Source: Treponema sp.
GTDB taxonomy: Bacteria > Spirochaetota > Spirochaetia > Treponematales > Treponemataceae
Reading direction: 5' to 3'
Length of the DNA: 47,449 bases
NCBI GenBank assembly: GCA_024400915.1
Contig: JAKSLX010000020.1
Location: 1 to 47,449 of the forward strand
In this document: positions 1-8,278 of the stretch, in pieces
How positions within the stretch are numbered: position 1 is the stretch's first letter
Layout: each line of letters begins with the position of its first letter
The notes under the pieces: model-generated
What the model saw: the letters and a program-made list of their open reading frames with translations, nothing else
Databases searched by the model: none
What the model was told of the DNA's origin: nothing
Position numbers and translations under genes: made by a program

Positions 1-55
1 ATAATTCATAATTCATAATTCATAATTCATAATTCATAATTCATAATTCATAATT
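1..55. repeat. 7-bp tandem repeat (ATAATTC, about 7.9 copies)
   Basis: Seven perfect copies of ATAATTC followed by a six-base partial copy, starting at the first base of the window, so the array may continue to the left. It ends where the -35 element of the hexokinase promoter begins. The array is pure A+T except for one C per unit and could act as an UP-like element or as a length-variable tract. Confidence 0.95.
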
Positions 56-83
56 GAAAACGAGTGATTTCTTATGATATAAT
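54..83 (+). promoter_or_regulatory. Sigma-70-type promoter of hexokinase
   Basis: The -35 element is TTGAAA at 54-59, the spacer is 18 bp, and the -10 element is TATAAT at 78-83. A TG at 75-76 makes it an extended -10. The predicted transcript starts near 90 and has a leader of about 27 bases carrying the GGAG ribosome site at 106-109. Confidence 0.75.
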
Positions 84-116
84 GTGTGCATTGTTACTAT
101 TATATGGAGTTTGTAT

Positions 117-1409
117 ATGAATAATTCAGTTGCTGCATTTTTGGGCAGACATAATTTTCCTGTTCACCAGGATATCAACGGCGTTGTAAATGCCATGCTC
201 TATGATTTTGACATGGGGCTTAAGGGTAAAAAAGTAGGTTCAGAAATGATCCGTACTTTTACAACTCCTCCTTCACAGGCAGCAGCAGGCAAGTCGGTAA
301 TCGTTATCGATGCAGGTGGAACTAATTTCCGCTCATGCCTTGTTTCTTTTGCCGCAGATGGAACTCCTACAATCACAGATCTTGAAAAAACAAAGATGCC
401 TGGAATCGAAAGGGAACTTTCAAAAAAGGAATTCTTTGATCAGATTGCATCAAACCTTGAACACCTTAAGGGAAAGTCGGCAAACATCGGTTTCTGTTTC
501 TCTTATCCTGTTACAATCCTTGAAGACGGAGACGGCGTTCTCATCAACTTTACAAAGGAAGTAAAGGCTCCTGAAGTTGAAGGCTGCACAATCGGAAAGG
601 AACTTGCCGCAGCCCTCAAGGAACACGGCTGGAACGACAAGCTCAACATTACACTTCTTAACGATACAGTTTCTGCTTTGCTTGCAGGTGCCGCTAATCC
701 AGATGAAGGCATGGAATATTCTTCATACATCGGCTTCATCCTTGGTACGGGCATGAACGGTGCCTACATCCAGAAGGAAGACGCAGCATATCCTGGACTC
801 AAGAGACAGATCATCAACTGCGAATGCGGAAAGTTCAATCAGGTTGCAAGAAGCGATTTTGACTATGCATTCGACAAGAAGTCTGACAAACCTGGCATGG
901 GAATCATGGAAAAGCTTTGTTCTGGTGCATATCTTGGTCCTGTTGCGTATGAAATGCTTGTAGCTGCAGGAAAGGAAAAGGTATTCTCTGATGCTGTTTC
1001 TGCAAAATTTGCTTCCCTTGATGCCCTTACAACAATCGATGTTTCATGCTATCTCGTTGCTCCTCATTCTGCAAACAACAAGCTTGGTGCAATGATTTCG
1101 GACGGAACTGCAGAAGACCAGGAAATCCTCTTTCAGCTTATGGATGCCCTTGTTGAACGCTGTGCACGCATGGCAGCTTCAATTCTTGCAGCCTGTGCAA
1201 TCAAGAGCGGTGAAGGAAAGGATGCCGCAAAGCCTGTATGCATGCTCTGTAACGGATCTACATTCTTCAAGCTTTACAAGGTTTACAGCCGCGTAAAAGC
1301 ATATCTTGAAGATGTTCTTGTTTGCCAGCGCGGAATCTACTTTGACATTATTGAGCGTGAAAACGACATCACCCTTGGAACAGCCATCGGTGGTCTCATT
1401 ACAAGATAA
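117..1409 (+). CDS. hxk: Hexokinase (eukaryote-like hexokinase family)
   Basis: Cytoplasmic ATP-dependent hexose 6-phosphorylation, the entry step of glycolysis. The 430-residue protein shows the sugar-kinase ATPase fold: phosphate-1 motif VIDAGGTNFRS near the N-terminus, the LLNDTVSALLAG segment with the catalytic Asp, the glycine-rich GFILGTGMNGAYI loop, and NCECGKFN. Length and motifs match the one-domain eukaryote-type hexokinase found in treponemes rather than ROK glucokinases. An upstream in-frame ATG at 84 lies at the -10 box and has no ribosome site. ATG 117 is preceded by GGAG seven bases away, so it was chosen. The gene is monocistronic in appearance, with its own promoter and a 69-bp gap to flbB. 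Confidence 0.93.
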   Translation: MNNSVAAFLGRHNFPVHQDINGVVNAMLYDFDMGLKGKKVGSEMIRTFTTPPSQAAAGKSVIVIDAGGTNFRSCLVSFAADGTPTITDLEKTKMPGIERELSKKEFFDQIASNLEHLKGKSANIGFCFSYPVTILEDGDGVLINFTKEVKAPEVEGCTIGKELAAALKEHGWNDKLNITLLNDTVSALLAGAANPDEGMEYSSYIGFILGTGMNGAYIQKEDAAYPGLKRQIINCECGKFNQVARSDFDYAFDKKSDKPGMGIMEKLCSGAYLGPVAYEMLVAAGKEKVFSDAVSAKFASLDALTTIDVSCYLVAPHSANNKLGAMISDGTAEDQEILFQLMDALVERCARMAASILAACAIKSGEGKDAAKPVCMLCNGSTFFKLYKVYSRVKAYLEDVLVCQRGIYFDIIERENDITLGTAIGGLITR

Positions 1410-1412
1410 TTG

Positions 1413-1438
1413 TAATCTTTTACGATAAAAAACCGAAA
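1413..1438 (+). promoter_or_regulatory. Possible sigma-28-type promoter of the flbB block
   Basis: TAATCTTT at 1413-1420 and TACGATAA at 1431-1438 are separated by 10 bp. Each matches 6 of 8 positions of the sigma-28 consensus TAAAGTTT-N11-GCCGATAA. It lies just after the hexokinase stop and about 40 bp before flbB. The match is weaker than the flbD site. Confidence 0.35.
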
Positions 1439-1478
1439 ATAGACTAAGAAATTAGTTTTTTTTCAGGTGGGGTAGAAA

Positions 1479-2111
1479 GTGTCAGGTGCAAAAGTTTTAG
1501 GAAAATCAATCCTTCTCATAATTCTCATTGTGATTCTTGTTTTGTTTGGAATGCTTTGGTTTGACTACCTTGGTATCATCCATGCAAAAAAGACTTTTGC
1601 ACCTCTTTTCAAGATGGTTGGACTCGCTCCTCAGACATCAATTACTGCTGATAATCCAAAGCAGCTTGTGGAAGCGGATCTGGACAATGATCGCTTTGCA
1701 AAGAGGCTTGAAGCCCTTGAGATACGTGCAGAAGAGCTTTCAAAGCGTGAATCTGACGTACAGCTTGCGGAAGATGCCAATGCCCAGGTTGCCCTTGAAC
1801 TTGAGGATAAAGAAAAAACTCTTGTAGAACGTGAAAAAACATTTAATAATTTAGTTAAAAAGTACGATGATAGAAGTGTAAACATTGAGCAAATTGTTGC
1901 AAACCTTAACGGTATGCCACCTAAGAATGCTGTAGCGATTCTTGTAGCCATGGATGATCAGGATGTAATAGACGTTCTGCGCAAGGCTGATGAAGTTGCT
2001 GCTGCAAGCGGGGAGGCTTCAACAGTTGCTTACTGGCTGTCACTTATGCCTGGTGAAAGGGCTGCTGAGATTCAGCGCAAGATGGCCAATAAGCCGCTTT
2101 CTATCAACTAA
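1479..2111 (+). CDS. flbB: FlbB, periplasmic flagellar collar protein (MotE-like)
   Basis: A 210-residue protein anchored by one N-terminal membrane segment (residues about 11-30). A charged coiled coil (about 67-128) follows, then a C-terminal MgtE-N/MotE-like helical domain (about 136-203, including MPPKNAVAILVAMDD and MPGERAAEIQRKM). In Borrelia, FlbB is the base of the spirochaete-specific collar around the periplasmic motor and is encoded just before fliK, as here. The start is GTG at 1479 behind AGGTGGGG, a ribosome-site pattern repeated before fliM, fliO and flhA. Assignment rests on architecture and gene order. Confidence 0.8.
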   Translation: MSGAKVLGKSILLIILIVILVLFGMLWFDYLGIIHAKKTFAPLFKMVGLAPQTSITADNPKQLVEADLDNDRFAKRLEALEIRAEELSKRESDVQLAEDANAQVALELEDKEKTLVEREKTFNNLVKKYDDRSVNIEQIVANLNGMPPKNAVAILVAMDDQDVIDVLRKADEVAAASGEASTVAYWLSLMPGERAAEIQRKMANKPLSIN

Positions 2112-2163
2112 AATCCGTTGAAAGGCTTGCAGTTGCTTCCTTGTTTATCTTTTGGAGGAACAT

Positions 2164-3609
2164 ATGCAGGCCTTGAACTTACAGCTTCTCGAAACACAGA
2201 ACTCAAAGAATCAGCCAAAAAATTTCTCTTCGTTAAAAAATGAACCAAAGTCAGGTATGTCTTTCCGCGACATGGTCAAGTCAATGTCAAAGAATGATTT
2301 TGAGAAGAAAACGGTAAGGTATGAAAACAGATCTCAGGAAGTGTCTGAACCTGCTAAGGCTGATCAGCCGGAAGCAAAGGTTGAAAACCGTCCTGCTGCA
2401 CCGGAAAATCCAAAGAATAAATACACAAGAAACGAAAATGAAAAAATAGCTTCAAGAAATGAATTTGAAACTTCGGAAAATATGGAAGTTGAGAATGCTG
2501 AAAACAATATAAAGGCAGTTTCTGTTGAAGCGATTCCAGCTGACTTCATTGTAAATAAGGAAATCATTTCAAAGGCAGAAATCACTGCTTCCGAAGAACT
2601 TCCCGAAGAAGCTGTTGTTGTTAATGAAGCTGAATTTTCTTTCCTTAAGACAAAAGCTCCGTCAAATGATGATCCTCTTGCAATTATTGAAAATGCTGTT
2701 GAATATGAAAGCAAGAATGATCTTGTAATAAACGCTCAGAATCTTTCAGTTGAAAATCCAGAAAAATTTCTTGACGGTCGTGAAATCGCCAATGAAAATT
2801 CAGAAGCTTCGGAGTTGTCTGTTGCAGCTTTTGGAAATTTGGAACAGCGAATTGATGCCATCAACATGAATGATGCAAAGAAAGACGAGACTGCTTTTAC
2901 TCTTGAAGTTGCAGATTCATCATCTTCCGTTAAGTCAGAAGCAACATCTCTCTTTGAAGAAATTTTTACGGTTACAGATAACCGCAGTGTTGAAGAAAAA
3001 ATTGCTCAGTTTAAGTCGATGATAAATGAAAATGCAGAAAGCTCTTCTGAAAACAATATAAACCTAGCGTTGAGTATGTCTGATAATGCTGCACAGAACA
3101 TTCTTTCTACAAACAACCAGACAGCCGGGGCTACAGGTTCAACATTCCAGGAAATGCTTACCCAGCAGATTCAGACAAATGTTCCTGATTTTGTTAAGGC
3201 TGGAAACATTGTCCTTCGCGACAACAACCAGGGATCGATCAACATGATTTTGAAACCTGAAGCATTAGGAAATGTTAAGATAAATTTGCAGGTTGCCGAT
3301 AATGTGATTACAGGGCAGATAACTGTACACAGCAAAGAAGCTTTCGAAGCTTTCAAGCAGAACATGGATAGTTTAAGGCAGGCATTCCAGGAAAGCGGTT
3401 TTGAGAATGCAAACTTGAATCTTAGTTTTGCTGATAATTCTTCTTCCGGTGCTTTTGCACAGCAGGGAGAAAGACAGCAGAGTGGCGAACAGTTCTTTGG
3501 CAACAAAACATACAGTAATTATGCTGCCTCCGCTGATTCTGATGACTATTCTGCTGAAACAGTTTCTTATGAATCTGGTCTTGATAAGCAGGTTAGTATA
3601 GTTGCATAA
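2164..3609 (+). CDS. fliK: FliK (FlbC), flagellar hook-length control protein
   Basis: A secreted ruler that ends hook growth and switches export specificity. The 481-residue protein is mostly low-complexity and rich in Glu, Asn, Ser and Ala. The conserved hook-length-control domain lies at roughly residues 340-430: NNQGSINMILKPEALGNV, then LQVADNVITGQITV. A TTG at 2152 is in frame, but ATG 2164 sits five bases behind GGAGG (2154-2158) and is preferred. It is followed by flgD after 12 bp. A sigma-28-like site lies inside the coding sequence at 3276-3302. Confidence 0.85.
   Translation: MQALNLQLLETQNSKNQPKNFSSLKNEPKSGMSFRDMVKSMSKNDFEKKTVRYENRSQEVSEPAKADQPEAKVENRPAAPENPKNKYTRNENEKIASRNEFETSENMEVENAENNIKAVSVEAIPADFIVNKEIISKAEITASEELPEEAVVVNEAEFSFLKTKAPSNDDPLAIIENAVEYESKNDLVINAQNLSVENPEKFLDGREIANENSEASELSVAAFGNLEQRIDAINMNDAKKDETAFTLEVADSSSSVKSEATSLFEEIFTVTDNRSVEEKIAQFKSMINENAESSSENNINLALSMSDNAAQNILSTNNQTAGATGSTFQEMLTQQIQTNVPDFVKAGNIVLRDNNQGSINMILKPEALGNVKINLQVADNVITGQITVHSKEAFEAFKQNMDSLRQAFQESGFENANLNLSFADNSSSGAFAQQGERQQSGEQFFGNKTYSNYAASADSDDYSAETVSYESGLDKQVSIVA
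3276..3302 (+). promoter_or_regulatory. Intragenic sigma-28-like site inside fliK
   Basis: TAAGATAA at 3276-3283, an 11-bp gap, and a perfect GCCGATAA at 3295-3302. The -35 half shares the TAAG start seen at the flbD and fliL sites. It would place a transcript start about 310 bp before flgD and could feed flgD-flgE. The codons are ordinary for FliK, so chance cannot be excluded. Confidence 0.4.
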
Positions 3610-3621
3610 GGGGATATAAAA

Positions 3622-4071
3622 ATGGAAGGAATGCAAGTTAGTTCAAAACTCAGTGCTCAGGAAATGGCAGCACTCAATATGCAGGTTGATTCGTTCAACA
3701 AATCTCTTGTAGTTGAAGGACGCAAACCATCACATGAACTTGGAAAAGATGACTTCCTTAAGCTTTTGATCACTCAGCTTTCACATCAGGATCCTACAAA
3801 ACCAACTGACAATACACAGATGATTGCACAGATGGCACAGTTCAGCTCCCTTGAACAGATGACAAACATGAATCAGGAATTTGCAAAGATGAACCAGATG
3901 CTTGTTTCTGCACAGGGTGTTAATACAATCGGAAAAACTGTCGATATTGCTATCGGAGATACATCAACTACTGGTGTTGTAGAAGCCGTTACTTACGGAC
4001 AGAACCCACAGGTTCGCGTTGGTAACATGTACTACGACATGAAGCAGATTACAGCCGTATACGGCAACTAA
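3622..4071 (+). CDS. flgD: FlgD, hook assembly scaffold/cap protein
   Basis: FlgD caps the growing hook and is needed to polymerise FlgE; it is shed later. The 149-residue protein carries the FlgD N-terminal core DFLKLLITQLSHQDPTKP followed by a Gln/Met-rich helix (AQMAQFSSLEQMTNM). It is near the short end for the family, so the C-terminal Ig/FnIII-like region found in enterobacterial FlgD is largely missing. ATG 3622 has an AAGGGG site eight bases upstream. It sits between fliK and flgE, the usual spirochaete order. Confidence 0.9.
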   Translation: MEGMQVSSKLSAQEMAALNMQVDSFNKSLVVEGRKPSHELGKDDFLKLLITQLSHQDPTKPTDNTQMIAQMAQFSSLEQMTNMNQEFAKMNQMLVSAQGVNTIGKTVDIAIGDTSTTGVVEAVTYGQNPQVRVGNMYYDMKQITAVYGN

Positions 4072-4149
4072 AATTGGTTTCAAGCCTGCAGTTTGCAGAC
4101 TGAATATAATGGGTAAATAAAAACAAAAAAATCAAAAGAGGGTATCTTT

Positions 4150-5541
4150 ATGATGAGATCATTGTACGCAGGTGTTTCAGGTTTACAGAATCACCAGACA
4201 AGAATGGATGTTATCGGAAACAACATCTCTAACGTAAACACATACGGTTTCAAGAAGGGCCGTGCAACTTTCCAGGATATGATCAGTCAGCAGCTTAATG
4301 GCGCTGCACGTCCAACAGAAGAAGTGGGTGGTGTAAACCCTAAGGAAGTTGGACTTGGTATGAGTGTTGCAACTATCGACACTATTTTTACACAGGGTAA
4401 CCTTCAGACAACAGGTAACGGAACTGACCTTGCAATTCAGGGAAACGGTTTCTTCGTAATGAAGAACGGAGACCAGACATATTACACACGTGCCGGTGTA
4501 TTCGGTACAGACTCAAACGGAACACTCGTAAATCCTGCAAACGGAATGAGGGTTCAGGGTTGGATGGCAGAAGATGTAAACGGACGCCAGATTGTTCGTA
4601 CATCAGCAACTCCAACTGACCTTGTGATTCCTGTAGGACAGAAGGATCCTCCAAAGGCAACAGAAAACGTTAAGTACTTTTGTAACCTTAACAAGAACAC
4701 TCCAGAAATCCCAGAAAATCCAACTGCCGATCAGGTTATTGAAGGAACCTGGCAGACAGAAATCAATATTTACGATAGCTACGGTAACGCACATCAGGTT
4801 CAGATGAACTTTGCAAAGGTTCCTGGAAATCCTAACCAGTGGTCAGTTACAGTAAATGTAGATCCAGACAACGCTGAATTCACACAGACAAGAATCGGTT
4901 TCGGTGGAACAGACGGAATGGAAAACACATACATCCTTAACTTTGACAACACAGGTAAGCTTGCTTCTGTTACAGACAGCGCAGGAAACCAGTCAAATCC
5001 AGAAGGTGAAATCGTTCTCCAGGCTTCTTACACAGTAGCTGATTCAAATGCAGATGCAGATGGAAATCCATACCGCCAGACATTCAACCTTAACCTTGGA
5101 ACAATCGGCAGCATGGAAAACACAATCACACAGGCTGCTTCTAAGTCTACAACAAAGGCTAATTTCCAGGACGGATACAAGCTCGGTTACCTTGACAACT
5201 TCAAGATTGACCAGAGCGGTGTAATCACAGGCGTTTACTCAAACGGTTCTGTACGCACAATCGGTCAGGTTGCAATGGCATCTTTCACAAACCAGGGTGG
5301 CCTTGAAAAGAAGGGTGATAATACATATGCAGAATCAATCAACTCTGGTATGGCAAACGTAGGCGAAAGCTCGACACAGGGTAAGGGTAAGATTATTGCC
5401 GGTACTCTCGAAATGTCAAACGTTGACCTTACAGAACAGCTTACAGACATGATTGTTACACAGCGTGGATTTGAATCAAACGCTAAGACAATTCAGACTG
5501 GCGACAGTCTCCTTGAGACAGTTCTCAGCCTCAAGCGCTAA
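4150..5541 (+). CDS. flgE: FlgE, flagellar hook protein
   Basis: Structural subunit of the periplasmic flagellar hook, 463 residues. The N-terminal flagellar rod/hook motif is MRSLYAGVSGLQNHQTRMD then IGNNISNVNTYGFK. The C-terminal motif is VDLTEQLTDMIVTQRGFESNAKTIQTGD. Counting from ATG 4150, residue 165 is Lys (PVGQK) and residue 178 is the only Cys in the protein (KYFC). These are the positions that form the self-catalysed lysinoalanine cross-link in Treponema hooks. AGAGGG lies seven bases before the start. A strong terminator follows, so this is the last gene of the hook block. Confidence 0.97.
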   Translation: MMRSLYAGVSGLQNHQTRMDVIGNNISNVNTYGFKKGRATFQDMISQQLNGAARPTEEVGGVNPKEVGLGMSVATIDTIFTQGNLQTTGNGTDLAIQGNGFFVMKNGDQTYYTRAGVFGTDSNGTLVNPANGMRVQGWMAEDVNGRQIVRTSATPTDLVIPVGQKDPPKATENVKYFCNLNKNTPEIPENPTADQVIEGTWQTEINIYDSYGNAHQVQMNFAKVPGNPNQWSVTVNVDPDNAEFTQTRIGFGGTDGMENTYILNFDNTGKLASVTDSAGNQSNPEGEIVLQASYTVADSNADADGNPYRQTFNLNLGTIGSMENTITQAASKSTTKANFQDGYKLGYLDNFKIDQSGVITGVYSNGSVRTIGQVAMASFTNQGGLEKKGDNTYAESINSGMANVGESSTQGKGKIIAGTLEMSNVDLTEQLTDMIVTQRGFESNAKTIQTGDSLLETVLSLKR

Positions 5542-5589
5542 TAACGGCTAAACAATAGTATCAACTGTTTTTAGATATACCCAACCTTT

Positions 5590-5628
5590 GCCGCATGGAT
5601 GAACCCTCGTCCGTGCGGTATTTTTTTG
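5590..5628 (+). terminator. Rho-independent terminator after flgE
   Basis: A 9-bp stem, CCGCATGGA paired with TCCGTGCGG (one G-T wobble), followed by seven T residues. It separates the hook block from rpoZ. Confidence 0.9.
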
Positions 5629-5637
5629 TTCAAATAC

Positions 5638-5666
5638 TTGCATAAGAATACTATACAATATATAAT
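5638..5666 (+). promoter_or_regulatory. Sigma-70-type promoter of rpoZ-miaA
   Basis: -35 TTGCAT at 5638-5643, a 17-bp spacer, and a perfect -10 TATAAT at 5661-5666, directly downstream of the flgE terminator. Leader length is about 20 bases. Confidence 0.8.
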
Positions 5667-5694
5667 GAATTACTTTATTTTAGGGGTGTGTGAG

Positions 5695-5916
5695 ATGATT
5701 TTCCCATTAGAAGAACTTTCAAAATTCAAGGGTGGAATGTATGGTATTACTGTGGCTGCTAGCCGCCGTGCATATCAGCTTGCCAAACTTGCCATGTATA
5801 ATGACCCAGATATTTCCAGCATCGTTGACGAAAATGACGGAAAGGTTGTGAGCCTTGCAGCTCGCCAGCTTTTTACTGGAGAAGTTCAGTACGCAATCGA
5901 AGAAAAGAAAAACTAA
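5695..5916 (+). CDS. rpoZ: RNA polymerase omega subunit
   Basis: A 73-residue small RNA polymerase subunit that helps beta-prime fold and assemble. The recognisable segment is the helix ITVAASRRAYQLAKLA, equivalent to the RARQL region of omega, followed by VVSLAARQLFTGEVQYAIE. A longer frame opens at 5599 inside the terminator. ATG 5695 has AGGGG eight bases upstream and gives a normal omega N-terminus. It is followed by miaA after 5 bp, so the two are probably co-transcribed. Confidence 0.85.
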   Translation: MIFPLEELSKFKGGMYGITVAASRRAYQLAKLAMYNDPDISSIVDENDGKVVSLAARQLFTGEVQYAIEEKKN

Positions 5917-5921
5917 ATTTC

Positions 5922-6863
5922 ATGGCTGACTCTGCAAAAATTCCTGTTATTGTTTTTTTTGCACCTACAGCTACCGGGAAGACTGCCTTGACTCTTGAAT
6001 TGTTCGGGAGTGGCAGTCTTTTTGATTTTAAAGACAAGGCTGAAATCATCAGCTGCGACAGTCAGGCTGTTTATAAATATTTTGACATAGGAACTGCAAA
6101 ACCGACTCCTGAGGAAAGGGCTATTGTTCCATATCATCTGGTGGATTTCGCAGAGCCTTCGGTTCAATTTGGTCTTGGTGAATTCATGGACAAGGCGGAT
6201 GATTTGTGTGCTGAAATCTGGGGACGAAAAAAAATTCCTGTCCTTTGTGGCGGAACAGGTTTCTATGCCCGCAACTTTATTTTGGGGGCTCCAAAGACTC
6301 CTGAAAGCGACGGAAAAATCCGTCTTCAGATAAAGGAAAAACTCGCGCAACTTGGAAAAGAATCCCTTTACGCAGAACTTAAAATCGTTGATCCTGCAAG
6401 TGCCGCAAAAATCAATGTTAATGACGAGTATAGAATCTGCCGTGCTCTTGAAGTTTTCTATACGGCTGGAAAACCTTTGAGTTCTTTTGCTTTACCCGAT
6501 GCCCCGAGAAGCCGGTATGATTTCCTGACGATAATATTGAATCGCGATAAAGATGACCTTTACAGGAGAATCGATCTTCGGGTTGAAAAAATGTTTGAAG
6601 AAGGCCTTCCTAAAGAAATTGAAAAATTAAAGGCTATGGGATATACGAAGGATACTCCTGCCATGAAAGCCATAGGTTACAGCGAGTTTTTTATCGATGG
6701 ACTTTCTATGGAACAGGTAAAGGAAAAGATAAAGAATGACAGCCACCATTATGCAAAAAAGCAGTATACCTTCATGCGTGGAATTCCCGGTGCCATCACA
6801 GTTGATGCAGAGGACAAGGAAACTGTTGCCCGCCTTGTCGGGAACTTTCTCAGTTCAGTGTAA
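5922..6863 (+). CDS. miaA: tRNA dimethylallyltransferase
   Basis: Adds a dimethylallyl group from DMAPP to N6 of A37 in tRNAs reading UNN codons. The 313-residue protein has the P-loop APTATGKT (14-21), the CDSQAVYKYFDIGTAKPT substrate motif, GGTGFYARNF, and the RICRALEVF and KQYTFMR segments of the IPP-transferase family. The start is ATG 5922 without a clear ribosome site, only 5 bp after rpoZ, so translation is likely coupled. Its last 14 bases overlap the 3' end of the opposing histidine kinase gene. DMAPP comes from the MEP pathway, to which ispG in this window belongs. Confidence 0.93.
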   Translation: MADSAKIPVIVFFAPTATGKTALTLELFGSGSLFDFKDKAEIISCDSQAVYKYFDIGTAKPTPEERAIVPYHLVDFAEPSVQFGLGEFMDKADDLCAEIWGRKKIPVLCGGTGFYARNFILGAPKTPESDGKIRLQIKEKLAQLGKESLYAELKIVDPASAAKINVNDEYRICRALEVFYTAGKPLSSFALPDAPRSRYDFLTIILNRDKDDLYRRIDLRVEKMFEEGLPKEIEKLKAMGYTKDTPAMKAIGYSEFFIDGLSMEQVKEKIKNDSHHYAKKQYTFMRGIPGAITVDAEDKETVARLVGNFLSSV

Positions 6864-8256
6864 TGATGAATTCAGTGCCCATGTTTGGCTCTGATTTAAT
6901 CTCAATGTTCCAGCCGTGGCTGTCAATAACTGTCTTGACTACAGCAAGGCCAATTCCCATGCCGTCTTCTCGTCTTGAATTTGTTCCCCTGTAAAAAAGA
7001 TCGAAAACCCGTTCCTGATCCTTCTTTTCTATTCCTGAACCCGTATCCTTGAAGGAAACAACAGGAATGTTATCGCTGTTAATATAGGCGTTGAGTGAAA
7101 TTTCATCTCCGTCTCTGGTGTATCTGAGGGCGTTGGTAAACAGGTTTTCTATTACACGCTGAAAAAGGTTAGCATCCATTTTGACTGTAAGACTGTCAGT
7201 AATATTGAAATCTCCGGAAACCTTACGCTTGTACATGTCGGCAGCACACCTCATGTTGCAAAGATATGATTCAAGCTGAGGTTTTAGGGCAACCGACTGG
7301 AGGTTCTGTTTCCAGTCCGTATTGTTCAGCTTAACGTAATTGATCAGGTCGTTTATCATTTCTTCAAGGCGAACGGCATTCTGATTTATGAGGCAAGCGG
7401 ATTTGCAAAGATTTTCGCCGCAAATGACTCCGTCTTCTATGGCTTCTGAATATCCTTTTATGAGGGCTACAGGGGTTCTTAAGTCATGGCTGATTCCCAT
7501 GATGAAGCGAGATTTTCTTTCACTGTTTTCCTTGAGGGTCAAACGCATTTTCTCAAGGTTTTCTGCAAGACTTGAAATTTCGTCAGCTTCCCTTTTGTTC
7601 AGGGCAGTATCGACCGGAGTATCAATGTTGCCGTTGATGATGTTTTCCGTAGCCTGCTTGAGCTTGATTACGGAATTTGAAATCGTCCTTATGAAAAAAA
7701 TTCCGAAGGTAATGAAGATAAGTTCCGTTATGACAATGATGATGTAAAAGGGGAGCATGAATCTGAATCTTATGATGTTGAAACTGGGACTTGAAAGAAC
7801 GCTTCTTCTCGTGATTATGAGTCCGCTGTAGTCAATGAGGTCCTTGTCTAGATTAAGCTTTGCTTCTTTTGTGATGTAAAGCTCATCGTCTACAATATAA
7901 AAAGACTGAATCTGATAGTTGTACTCGGAAAATGTTGCTTTTAAATAGGAATAGAAGTCATTCAGTGTAAGGTTAAAATCTTCCGGCATGTCGGTGAAAG
8001 TTGAAAATAAAAGCTTTTTGTCGTGGATTACAAGAATTTCAATGTCCCGTGGTTTCTGCTCTATGAATCGGCGGACCTGGTTCCAGCTTTTGTCAGAAAG
8101 TATTGTAGGATTCTTCTGCCTTTCTGCTTGAAATCTCTGCATCAGGCTGGAATCGGATATCTGGGAATAATAGAACATTGGAAAAACAATTACGCAGGCC
8201 AACGGTAAAATCAGCAGGGTGATGATGAGCAGCGATATCTGTCTTTTTATGTGCAT
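6850..8256 (-). CDS. Membrane sensor histidine kinase
   Basis: A 468-residue two-component sensor. Membrane segments at about 6-29 and 168-190 bracket a periplasmic sensing region of about 140 residues. A HAMP linker follows, then HisKA with the phospho-acceptor H257 (ISHDLRTP), then HATPase_c with the N box (ENLFTNALRYT, about 370-380), G1 DTGSG (404-408), the F box and GMGIGL (432-437). The partner regulator is encoded 22 bp upstream on the same strand. The 3' end overlaps miaA by 14 bp in convergent orientation. The signal sensed cannot be read from the sequence. Confidence 0.93.
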   Translation of the reverse strand: MHIKRQISLLIITLLILPLACVIVFPMFYYSQISDSSLMQRFQAERQKNPTILSDKSWNQVRRFIEQKPRDIEILVIHDKKLLFSTFTDMPEDFNLTLNDFYSYLKATFSEYNYQIQSFYIVDDELYITKEAKLNLDKDLIDYSGLIITRRSVLSSPSFNIIRFRFMLPFYIIIVITELIFITFGIFFIRTISNSVIKLKQATENIINGNIDTPVDTALNKREADEISSLAENLEKMRLTLKENSERKSRFIMGISHDLRTPVALIKGYSEAIEDGVICGENLCKSACLINQNAVRLEEMINDLINYVKLNNTDWKQNLQSVALKPQLESYLCNMRCAADMYKRKVSGDFNITDSLTVKMDANLFQRVIENLFTNALRYTRDGDEISLNAYINSDNIPVVSFKDTGSGIEKKDQERVFDLFYRGTNSRREDGMGIGLAVVKTVIDSHGWNIEIKSEPNMGTEFIITLN

Positions 8257-8278
8257 TGCTTTTACGGTAAATCAGGTT

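Noticed and set aside
84..116. Longer hexokinase start at ATG 84
   Set aside because: It begins right after the -10 box, has no ribosome site and adds residues not typical of the family; ATG 117 has GGAG at good spacing.
4105..4110. TATAAT before flgE as a promoter
   Set aside because: No -35 element at 16-19 bp and flgE lies in a continuous block with flgD.
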